NCBI GenBank assembly: GCA_903837355.1
Contig: CAILUI010000265.1
Coordinates: 1 to 52,482, forward strand
Length of the DNA: 52,482 bases
Direction: 5' to 3'
From: an uncultured Victivallales bacterium
GTDB lineage: Bacteria; Verrucomicrobiota; Lentisphaeria; Oligosphaerales; JAFGRS01
Both the position numbers and the translations under genes were made by a program. This document shows, one piece after another, positions 14,958-23,500 of the stretch. Each line of letters starts with the position of its first letter. The first letter of the stretch is position 1. The notes under the pieces are model-generated. The model made no database searches. It had not been told where the DNA came from and saw nothing but the letters and a program-made list of their open reading frames with translations.

Positions 14958-17027
14958 TCAGCGGGGTTCCTCGCCAGCCGGTCGCGGGCCGGCGCTGGCG
15001 GCCTCGGCCTGCAGCGTCGCGTAGGCCTGCCGAAGGTCGTCGCGCTGCGGGTTGGCGGCAATCGCGCGCGCGAAAAGCGCGGAAGCCTGTGGGTACTCGC
15101 CGCGCCGGGCGTGGTAAACGGCGAGTCCGGCCAATGCCTTGTCGTCACGGGGCCGTTGGCGCAGGACCTTAGCCAGGTGCGCCGCCGCGGGGTCCGGGTC
15201 TCCCGCGCGCATGAGGAGGAGTGCAAGGTTCAGCCTGGAACTGGGGTGCAGGGGATCCTGGCTGAGCGCCTGCTCGTAGGCTGACCGGGCCTCGGCCAGC
15301 CGCCCTTGACGCTCGTAGATGACACCCTGATTGTAGCGCGCGTTAGCGGCGGCGTCCGGCGCCGCGGCGACGCTCTGCAGCAGAGCCAGCGCCGTGCCCT
15401 GATCGCCGGCCGCAGCTACAGCGATCGCCAGGTCAACGGTGGCGGTGGTGCGACCGGGTTCCAGGGCAAGGGCCGACTGCATGGCTGCGATCGCCGCCGC
15501 GGTCCGGCCCTGCTCCAGGAGGGCGTTGCCGAGGAGGTGGTACAGCGCCGCCGGCGCCGGGGCGGCGGCCAGTCCCAGGCGCGCGTAGTGCTCGGCCTGG
15601 CGGGCGTCACCCGTCCGCCAGGCGGCCTCGGCCAAGAGGGTCAGCGCCTCGGTTTCGGCCGTGGGCAGGGCGGGAACAGGGACGGCGTAGGCCAGAGCCA
15701 GGCCAGCCAGGGACAGCACCACGGCCCGCGCCCAGGTGCGCTGATCCTGGCGCTGCAGGGCGCGCCACAGGCCTTCCAGCGCCAGGGCCGCGCTGCCCAG
15801 TAGGGCCGGCGTCAGCATCAGTCGGTAGCGCCCGCTGGTCACCAGCAAGGCCAGCGCGGCCGTGCCGAGTAGAGGCGCCCACAGAAAGGGCAGGAGACGA
15901 CGACGGCGATAGCCCACTGCCCAGGCCGCCAGCGCCAAGGGTGCGACGAATCCGAAGCGCAGCAGCGGCAGCCGCTGCAGGGGTGTCAGCATCTGCAGCA
16001 GGGGCAGGTCAGGGCCACTGGGGAGGTCGGCGGCGTTCCACGTCAGCAGCGCCTTCCTAACCACTAACCGCGCTGCCTGCAGCGGCTGGCGGACGGCAAA
16101 GTGCAGGACTTCTGCCTGGAAGTAGCGCCGGGCCCCGGACGGGGTGTTGAGGCCGGCGCGCGCGGGGCGGGTGGCAAGCTCGTCATAGGCGGCGCCCGGG
16201 CGAACGTAGCAGGTGCCGGTGGCCTCGGGGTTGTTGCCGATATACAGGTTCAGCCCTTCCTGCGCCTGAATGGGCACCCATTCGCCACTGACCACGGCGT
16301 TGCGCAGGGTGACCGGCAGGATGGGCAGTGCGAACAGCCCCGCCAACAGGGCGATCCAGGCCCGGCGCGGACGGGGTGCCTGAACCACGCGCCGGCAGCA
16401 GGCGCAGCAGATCAGGTAGGGCACGGTCAGCGCCAGGGTTAGCGGGTGGGTGATCGCCGCCAGACCGCAGAACAGGGCCGACAGCGCCAGGGGCCACGGC
16501 CGCAGCGGCCCGCGTCCGCCGGGACGGTGCGCCGCCGCCCAGCAGAGCAGGACGGCGGACAGCAACAACACCACCAAGCCCTCGCAGAGCAACTCGGCGC
16601 TGTAATAGATCAGGGGCTGGTAGAGGGCCCAGAGTCCGGCGCACAGCCAGGCGGTACGCGCATTCATCAGTCGCCAGAGGGCCAACGCGACGAGGGTCAG
16701 ACTCAGCAGGTCGAGCCCCAGTTGTACGGCCCGCACCGCCGGAATACTGACGGCCGTCAGGGAGTAGAGCCAGGCCAGCGAGTAGGGGTAGAGCGGCGCG
16801 TGGATCGGCAGTTCGGTCCAGAGCCATTGCCCGGCCAGGATCTGCCGCGCCCAGGTATCGTACTCCAAGGTATCGGCACCGACGGCGACACGTCCCAGGG
16901 GCAGGGCCACGTACTGTGCCCAGTAGAGCAGGCGCACCAGCACCGCCACGACCGCAATGACAACTCCCGCCTGCGCCAGCCGTGGCTGCCGTACCACCCG
17001 CGCCCAGATGCGCCTGCACCAGTCCAT
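14958..17027 (-). CDS. Membrane glycosyltransferase (GT39/ArnT-like) with C-terminal TPR repeats
   Basis: A 689-residue protein. Residues about 20-450 carry roughly ten membrane helices. The first external loop has GADTLEYDTWARQILAG, then HAPLYPYSLAW, the layout of polyprenyl-phosphate-sugar-using transferases such as PMT and ArnT. These enzymes transfer a sugar from a lipid carrier on the periplasmic face. Residues about 460-670 form five or six TPR units (for example YNQGVIYERQGRLAEARSAY), presumably a protein-docking platform. A short Pro/Gly-rich tail ends it. Donor and acceptor are unknown. It is the first gene of an apparent operon with the coiled-coil protein downstream. Confidence 0.8.
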   Translation of the reverse strand: MDWCRRIWARVVRQPRLAQAGVVIAVVAVLVRLLYWAQYVALPLGRVAVGADTLEYDTWARQILAGQWLWTELPIHAPLYPYSLAWLYSLTAVSIPAVRAVQLGLDLLSLTLVALALWRLMNARTAWLCAGLWALYQPLIYYSAELLCEGLVVLLLSAVLLCWAAAHRPGGRGPLRPWPLALSALFCGLAAITHPLTLALTVPYLICCACCRRVVQAPRPRRAWIALLAGLFALPILPVTLRNAVVSGEWVPIQAQEGLNLYIGNNPEATGTCYVRPGAAYDELATRPARAGLNTPSGARRYFQAEVLHFAVRQPLQAARLVVRKALLTWNAADLPSGPDLPLLQMLTPLQRLPLLRFGFVAPLALAAWAVGYRRRRLLPFLWAPLLGTAALALLVTSGRYRLMLTPALLGSAALALEGLWRALQRQDQRTWARAVVLSLAGLALAYAVPVPALPTAETEALTLLAEAAWRTGDARQAEHYARLGLAAAPAPAALYHLLGNALLEQGRTAAAIAAMQSALALEPGRTTATVDLAIAVAAAGDQGTALALLQSVAAAPDAAANARYNQGVIYERQGRLAEARSAYEQALSQDPLHPSSRLNLALLLMRAGDPDPAAAHLAKVLRQRPRDDKALAGLAVYHARRGEYPQASALFARAIAANPQRDDLRQAYATLQAEAASAGPRPAGEEPR

Positions 17028-17124
17028 CCGTCTCGCCTTGCCCGCAGCGGCGGGCCCTTCCCCATGAACTCGGGCCGGCGCCCCGGACGACGCGTCACGC
17101 TCCGAACCCCGGTGTGGTCGTACA

Positions 17125-18207
17125 CTAACGGCTGACGGCGGCGATCCCGGCGACCTGCCGGATCTTTTCCATGACCGCCACGCGCCGCCGGACCGCGGCC
17201 GGCGTGATCACCAGCGGCGCGCCCTGGCACAGGGCCCGGTGGAAATCGGCATAGAAGGCCTGGACCGAGTCCACCGGCGGCGGCGCTCCCGCCCCGCCCG
17301 CCTGGACCTCGCCACCGGGTTCCCAGGTGGCCGTCTGCCACTCCAGCTTCTCGCTGTTGTAGCTGCGGTCCGGCGTCGGGTTCAGATCCAAAGGCCGTTC
17401 CGGCAGGCCGCTGAAGTCGACCCACTTCCACTCCAGCCGGCGCTCATGGCCGCGCAAGCCGCCCCGCGTCCCGGCGACCACCCAGCGGTCCTGTGCGAAC
17501 GGCCAGACACTGGTCAGCTCAATCTCGACCGTCGGCCGGCCGGCCCCGTAGAGGATGACCTTCAGGTGATCCTCGGCATCACCGCTGCACAAGTGGCGCG
17601 ACGCCTGCGCCCACACCTGCGGCTCGCCCTCGCCGAAGAGGACCATGGCGTGGTCGAGGGGATGGGGGCCGTTATTGTTCAGGTTGCCGCCACCGAAGGC
17701 GCGGCTCGTCTGCCAGTCCCAGCGGCGGCCAAAGCCCTGCCACGCCAGGCGAATGTGCACGATCTCACCCAGAATCCCGGAGTCGATGACGTCCTTGATC
17801 TTCTGGAAATCCGGCTCGTACCGACGCTGCTGGAAGGGGGCCAGGATACGCCCGGCCGCCTGCGCCGCAGCCGTCATCGCGTCGACCTCCGCCAGGGTCA
17901 GGCCGAAGGGCTTCTCGCAGAGCACATGTTTGCCGGCACGTAAGGCAAGGATGGCATGTGCGGCGTGCAGGTAGTTGAAGGTCGAGACGATGACCAGCTC
18001 GACCTCAGGGTCGGCCAGCAGGGCCTCGATACTCTCGTGCCGCCGACAGCCCAGTTCAGCGGCGCTCTGCAGCGCGCGTTCGGCGTTGGCATCGGTGACG
18101 GCGACGACCTGAAAACGGCCCAGCATTGTCTTCATGGCCTGAGCATGAATCGACCAGCCGCTGCGCCCGAGACCGATGATCCCAACCTTGACGGAATGGT
18201 CTGCCAT
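17125..18207 (-). CDS. Gfo/Idh/MocA-family oxidoreductase (copy 1)
   Basis: A 360-residue NAD(P)-dependent oxidoreductase of the glucose-fructose oxidoreductase/inositol dehydrogenase family. The Rossmann motif VKVGIIGLGRSGWSIHA is at the N-terminus, and HVLCEKPFGLTLAEVDAM contains the EKP catalytic lysine. The alpha/beta C-terminal domain includes NNNGPHPLDHAMVLFGEGEP with the active-site Asp/His region. The ATG at 18207 was chosen because GGAG lies 6 bases upstream and it begins the Rossmann fold; the frame is open further upstream. Substrate is probably a sugar or sugar derivative, unidentified. Confidence 0.9.
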   Translation of the reverse strand: MADHSVKVGIIGLGRSGWSIHAQAMKTMLGRFQVVAVTDANAERALQSAAELGCRRHESIEALLADPEVELVIVSTFNYLHAAHAILALRAGKHVLCEKPFGLTLAEVDAMTAAAQAAGRILAPFQQRRYEPDFQKIKDVIDSGILGEIVHIRLAWQGFGRRWDWQTSRAFGGGNLNNNGPHPLDHAMVLFGEGEPQVWAQASRHLCSGDAEDHLKVILYGAGRPTVEIELTSVWPFAQDRWVVAGTRGGLRGHERRLEWKWVDFSGLPERPLDLNPTPDRSYNSEKLEWQTATWEPGGEVQAGGAGAPPPVDSVQAFYADFHRALCQGAPLVITPAAVRRRVAVMEKIRQVAGIAAVSR

Positions 18208-18543
18208 ACGCTGCTCCTGCTCCTGCACCTGAACTGCCACCTTCCTGCCCGCGGCCCGCACGCCCCGTGCCAAAGGCCCCGCCGGGGTGCTGCGCATATA
18301 CCGTAGAACCACAGTTGGCTCCCGGCAAGCGGCCGGTTTCCCCGGCGGCGACCAGGCGCCGCCGATGACGTTCCGCCTCGCCGTCGCGCCAATGCGTGGG
18401 CAGTGACGGACGTTGTGTAAGTGGCAGACTGGCTGAAAGTCGACCAGATTCTGACCTTGGTGGCAGACGTTAAACGCGCTCCCGCGGAACTGGATTCTGC
18501 ACGGAGCCGGGTGCCTTTTCAGGCGGAGCGACTGAGGAACGGC
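18208..18543. other. Divergent intergenic region between an oxidoreductase and the E1 genes
   Basis: About 335 bases separate the divergent start codons, so both promoters should lie here. I see no persuasive -35/-10 pair. The nonamer GTGGCAGAC occurs twice in direct orientation (18421-18429 and 18460-18468), 39 bases apart and upstream of the E1 alpha gene. Such spacing would suit a regulator site but could be chance. Confidence 0.35.
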
Positions 18544-19518
18544 ATGGCCAGCGAGACCCCCAGACCAGCGTCCGCAGAGATCCTGCTATCCTGCTTCCAG
18601 CGGATGCTGGTCATCCGCTACTTCGAGGAAGCTCTCAGCGAGCTCTTCACGAAGAACCTGCTGGGCGGGACCTCGCACTTCTGCATCGGCCAGGAAGCCT
18701 GTGCCGTGGGTGTGGTTTCGGCCCTGCGGGAAACAGACTGGCTGGTATCGAACCACCGCGGCCACGGGCATCTGCTGGCGCGTGGGTTGGACCCGGCCCG
18801 GGTCATGGGCGAGTTGCTGGGAAAGCTCACCGGCTACTGCGGCGGCCGGGGCGGCTCGCAGCACATGTGCTCGATGGCCGACCACTTCCTGGGAACCAAT
18901 GGTATCACCGGCGGCGGTATCCCCCTCGGTACCGGCGCCGCCCTGGCCATCCGTTACCGCCAACTCGCTGACATCGTCGTCGTCTTCTTCGGCGATGGCG
19001 CCAGCAACCAGGGCATGTTCCATGAATCCCTGAATATGGCGGCGCTGTGGAGGCTGCCGGTGCTGTACGTCTGTGAGAACAATGGCTATGGCATGAGCAA
19101 CCCTGTACGGTCCTCCACCGCCGGGGTTGGCATCGCCGAGCGCGCCGCAGCCTATGGACTGCGCGGCGAACGGCGCGACGGCATGGACGTGGTGCAGATC
19201 CGCGATGCCGCCGGCGAACTCGCCGACTACGTACGCCAGGGGAACGGACCAGCCGTCCTGGAACTCACCACCTACCGACACTGCGGCCACTCGAAGAACG
19301 ACCCACGCGTGTACCGTACACCGGCCGAAGAGAACGACTGGCAGGCCTGCGACTGCCTCCTCCAGGCCGCCGCCCATCTGACCGCACTCGGCCTCAGCGC
19401 CGCGGCCATCGACGCCCAGCGCCAGGAGGCCCGGCAACTCATCGACGCGGCGGTACGCGCCGCCATGGCGGCGCCTTGCGGCACCCCCGAACACGCCCGC
19501 GGAGGCGTCTATGCCTGA
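18544..19518 (+). CDS. TPP-dependent dehydrogenase E1 component, alpha subunit
   Basis: A 324-residue alpha subunit of a thiamine-diphosphate 2-oxoacid (pyruvate or acetoin type) dehydrogenase E1. The TPP motif is clear: GDGASNQG near 147, ending in ENNGYGMSNP near 178. The N-terminal part has RYFEEAL, then FCIGQEACAVGV and HRGHGHLLARG; YRHCGHSKND near 254 is typical of the phosphorylation-loop region. ATG at 18544 has GAGG 6 bases upstream. The beta subunit gene overlaps its end by 8 bases. No E2 or E3 is nearby, so the rest of the complex, and whether the substrate is pyruvate or acetoin, is unknown. Confidence 0.9.
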   Translation: MASETPRPASAEILLSCFQRMLVIRYFEEALSELFTKNLLGGTSHFCIGQEACAVGVVSALRETDWLVSNHRGHGHLLARGLDPARVMGELLGKLTGYCGGRGGSQHMCSMADHFLGTNGITGGGIPLGTGAALAIRYRQLADIVVVFFGDGASNQGMFHESLNMAALWRLPVLYVCENNGYGMSNPVRSSTAGVGIAERAAAYGLRGERRDGMDVVQIRDAAGELADYVRQGNGPAVLELTTYRHCGHSKNDPRVYRTPAEENDWQACDCLLQAAAHLTALGLSAAAIDAQRQEARQLIDAAVRAAMAAPCGTPEHARGGVYA

Positions 19519-20512
19519 CCCCGAACTCAGCGATCCCCGCCTCATCTACACCTCCAAGGCGATCAACGAAGCCCTCGATGAGGAGTTGGCCCGCGATCCA
19601 ACGGTCCTCCTGATCGGCGAGGATATCGGCGTCTACGGTGGAGCCTTCGGCGTGACCCGGGGTCTATATGAGAAGTACGGGCGCGCGCGCATCTGGGAAA
19701 CGCCGATCTCGGAGAACAGCTTCGTCGGCATGGCGGTCGGCGCCGCGATGCTAGGGCTGCGGCCGGTGGTTGAGATCATGTTCATGGATTTCATCGCCCT
19801 GGCCCTGGACCCCATCCTCAACAGCGCGGGTAAACTGCATTACATGTACAACGGACAGGTCCAGGTACCGCTGGTCATCCGCACCCCCGGCGGCGCCAAG
19901 GGCGGCTACGGCCCCAGTCACTCGCAGATGCTTACCAATCTCTTCGTGGGCATCCCGGGGATCAAGGTCGTGGCCCCCTCCAACGCCGCCCAGGCCAAGG
20001 GCTTACTGAAGAGCGCGATCCGTGATCCCAACCCCGTCATCTTCATCGAGAACAAACGGCTGTACCCGCAGCGCGGACACGTCCCAGTGGGAGACTACAC
20101 GGTGCCGCTGAATCGGGCCGAGGTAACGGTTTCCGGCAGCGCCCTGAGCCTGATCGCCTACTCGGCGATGGTCCCGGTCTGCCTCGCCGTCAGCAAGGCC
20201 TTTGCGGCACGGGGCGTCGCCCTCGAGGTCGTTGACCTCGTCTCTCTGCAGCCCTTGGACCGCGATACCATCGTGAACTCCGTGCGCAAAACGGGACGCG
20301 CCATCATTGTCGAGGAAGGCTGCCTGACGGGCGGCGTCGGCGCCGAGGTGGCGGCGATCATCGCCGCCGAGTGCATGGATACGCTGGAGGCTCCTGTCCG
20401 CCGCGTCGCCGCGGCGGACGTGCCCATCCCCTCGTCGCCCGAGCTTGAGAAGGCGGTGCTGCCTGGAGCGGACGACGTGGTCAAGGCGGTGCGGGAGATA
20501 CTGAGTTGGTAG
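19511..20512 (+). CDS. TPP-dependent dehydrogenase E1 component, beta subunit
   Basis: A 333-residue partner of the alpha subunit. It has the transketolase-like pyrimidine-binding domain (LLIGEDIGVYGGAFGVTRGL, then ETPISENSFVGMAVGAAMLG) and the C-terminal transketolase domain (VDLVSLQPLDRDTIVNSVRK, then IIVEEGCLTGGVGAEVAAII). GGAGG precedes the ATG inside the end of the alpha gene. Its own stop is overlapped by the TTG start of the giant secreted protein that follows, so all three genes form one translationally coupled unit. Confidence 0.9.
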   Translation: MPDPELSDPRLIYTSKAINEALDEELARDPTVLLIGEDIGVYGGAFGVTRGLYEKYGRARIWETPISENSFVGMAVGAAMLGLRPVVEIMFMDFIALALDPILNSAGKLHYMYNGQVQVPLVIRTPGGAKGGYGPSHSQMLTNLFVGIPGIKVVAPSNAAQAKGLLKSAIRDPNPVIFIENKRLYPQRGHVPVGDYTVPLNRAEVTVSGSALSLIAYSAMVPVCLAVSKAFAARGVALEVVDLVSLQPLDRDTIVNSVRKTGRAIIVEEGCLTGGVGAEVAAIIAAECMDTLEAPVRRVAAADVPIPSSPELEKAVLPGADDVVKAVREILSW

Positions 20513-23500
20513 CACAGCGATCATCCACCCGTGGACATCCTTGGCGGTCTCGCGGCGGCGCCTGGGCCGTGGCGTTGTGGAGCCTGGCGACGGTCGCGTT
20601 GGGTGCGGACGGCGGCAGCGGAACCGCCCTGCCCGGCTGGGGCGAGCCGATCCTCTACTGCCGCAAGGCGGAGGGCAATCTGACTCTGACCCTGCGCTGG
20701 CTCCCCGACCAGGGCCTCCGCCTGGCTGTCGTCTCGCGCCAAGGCGGCGCGGTCGCGCTTGACCTTAACGCCAAGCGCCTGCTCGCCACCGACCTCGGCG
20801 CGAACGGCGCGGTCGTCGGACCGCCGCGCCTGACCTACTTCCACACCGACGACGCCCTGAACGCCCCCCACAACCGCGCCGAGGTCACGCTGAAGTTCCG
20901 CGACACGGACTGGATGTTCTACCTGGACGGCGACCTGGTCGCCTCCCTGGCGGCGCCCTTCGAGCCCCCTGCGGACGTCTGCCTGGACGCCCAGGACCCG
21001 CCGGTCTTGCAGGACAAACCGCTGTTCCGGCCGGTGCCCCGCGAAGAGTTCGCCACCGACTTCATGATCGAGGAAGGTGCGCCCAACGAACTCTACCCTT
21101 GGAAGATCGAGACCGGGAACTGGAGCATCCATACGGCCATGCAGGACGCGCTCGCGCGACCGGAGTCCGACCTTGCCCGTATCCAGGCGGTGCCCCTGAC
21201 CGCCGACAAGAGCCCGAACTTCTACTCGCTCAAGGGGGGTGGCCTGGACGCGGAGAAGAAGGACGTGCTCGAGTCCGTGATCACCACCGGTTACGACTTC
21301 TTTGATCAGTACGAACTTGCGGCGGCCATGCAGGTGAATGAGGGCGAGGCGGGGCTGGTGTTCTACCACCGCGGCGAGGGGGCGAGCGACTTCTATGCCT
21401 TCACCATCGACATGGCTTCGGGCCGCGATGACGAGGGCTCCCTGCGCTTGTGGCAGCAGCGCCAGGGCAAGACGCGGGTCCTGGCCCGCGTCAAGGTGCC
21501 GCTGTTCCGCGACCAGTGGCACCGGCCGCTGGTCCGCATCGACAAAGACGCGATCGTCTGCTACCTGGACGGAGTCGAAGTCATCCGCCGGAACGAGCGT
21601 CTGCCCGTCGGCGGCAAGATCGGGCTCTACGCCAAGGCCCGCGAGCAGATCCGCTTCGATGATGTCAAGCTCAATGCGCTCTCGCAGGTACCCCTGCGCG
21701 ATGTCGGCGACATCGCCTACCAGACTCTCTACCAGGATGGCACCTTCTACCGGCGCCCCAGCCTCTGGAGCCAGGGCACCCCGGACGACGACATCCAGCT
21801 CGCGCCGCGGCGGCGGGGCCACGACCAGATCCTGGTGCTCGGCCGGCCGCACCATACGCAGACGGTGTTCGGTGCCACATACGCCCCGGCGGGAGCGACC
21901 TGGAGCGTGGGGCTGGTGTGCGGTTTCCGCTCCCTTGACAAACCCTACTACCGCTTTGTGGTCGAGCAAACCCCCAGCCTGGAGTCTTGCCGCCTGGAGC
22001 GCGTGCGGCGCGGCAACCTCCAGACCATCGATTCCTGGGAACAGAAACGGTCGGTTCCCGCCAACGCCACGCCGACCCTGGTACGACTGCTGGTCGACGC
22101 CACGGATCCTGCCCGGCTCAACCTCCTGCGCGACGGTCGGCTCGTCCTGATGCTGCCCCTCGAGCAGCCCCTCGATGGCGCGCCGGGCCTCCTCGTCGGC
22201 GCGCGCACGTCGACCGTGGTCAAGGACCTCGACTACGGCTTCCGCCGCGATCTCCATCTCGAGCAGGCGCAGAAGAACCAGGTCTTCCAACAGGACAGTT
22301 TCATGCGGCACTGGGCCTCCCCCGAGGGGCAGTGGTTCGGCGGTGCCGCCGGGACCTTCTGGCACAAGGGCGATTTCTTCTCAGACTACACCGTCCGCTT
22401 ACCGTGCATCGCCGGATCTGAGTTCCACGCCGGGGTCAGCGATGGCGCCACGGAGGGCCCGGTGCGGGTGGTCGTCGGCGCTCAGACCATCACCCTGAGC
22501 GTCACGGAACCAGGCAGCGCGCAGCCGTCCACCTACGAGCAAACAGTGCCCGTGCCCGCCGGAGCCACCGTGGAGGCGCTGGACTACGAGTTCCACCACG
22601 AGGGCATCTGGTGTTGGGTTACGGTCGGCGGCAAGGTCCTGGTGCGCCACCGTCTGGCCGGCACCCCCGCCGGCACGCGCTGTTTCGTCAAAGGTATGAC
22701 GCTGGCCCAGCTGGCGCGCAGCCAGGCCACCCGCGCCAACGTCATCGACGACTTCTTCAACGAATCGCCCTACGCCTGGGTCGTTAACGGCGGTAACTGG
22801 CAGATCATTAACCGCTTCCAGTGTACCCCGAGCTGGTCGCACATGGCCGGTGAATCCCGCGATGGCATGGCCGCACTCTGGCACAAGACGGTCTTCTCTG
22901 GCGATCTGACCGTCGAGTTCTACGCCGGCACCCGCATGGGCTGGTACGACCGCCCGGGCGACCTCAACTGCACGGTCATGGCCGATACCACCTCGCCGAA
23001 CCGCGGCTACACGGTCACCGACTGCGAGTATGACTACAATCTCTCGCAGAACTGGAGCACGCTCTACCGCAATGGCGAGGTCGTCGCCCGCTCCGACAAG
23101 TACACGGTCCCGCGGCGCCGGGCGGGGCTCGTGCGCAAGTACATGGATCCCCTGATCGCCGAGGGCCGGCCGATCCACGGCGCCTGGTACTACATCAAGC
23201 TGCGCAAGATCGGCAACCGCCTCGAGTACTACTTCGATCATGAACTCGTCTTCGCTACCGACGACCCGAAGACGCTCAACGAAGGCCTCGTCGGCATCTG
23301 GACCTTCATCCACTCGATGACTCTGGCCCAGGTCAAGATCACTTTCCAGGAGGCCCATCCGCGGCCGTTCCCGATCACGCGACTGCCGCTCACGCCCAGG
23401 CTCGCGCCCGCCGCTCCGACGCCCCCGGTCACCCCGCCTGCGACTCCCGTCTGGAGCATCGCGACCAACGGCTTCCCCCTCGACAACCTGGACGCCGCCT

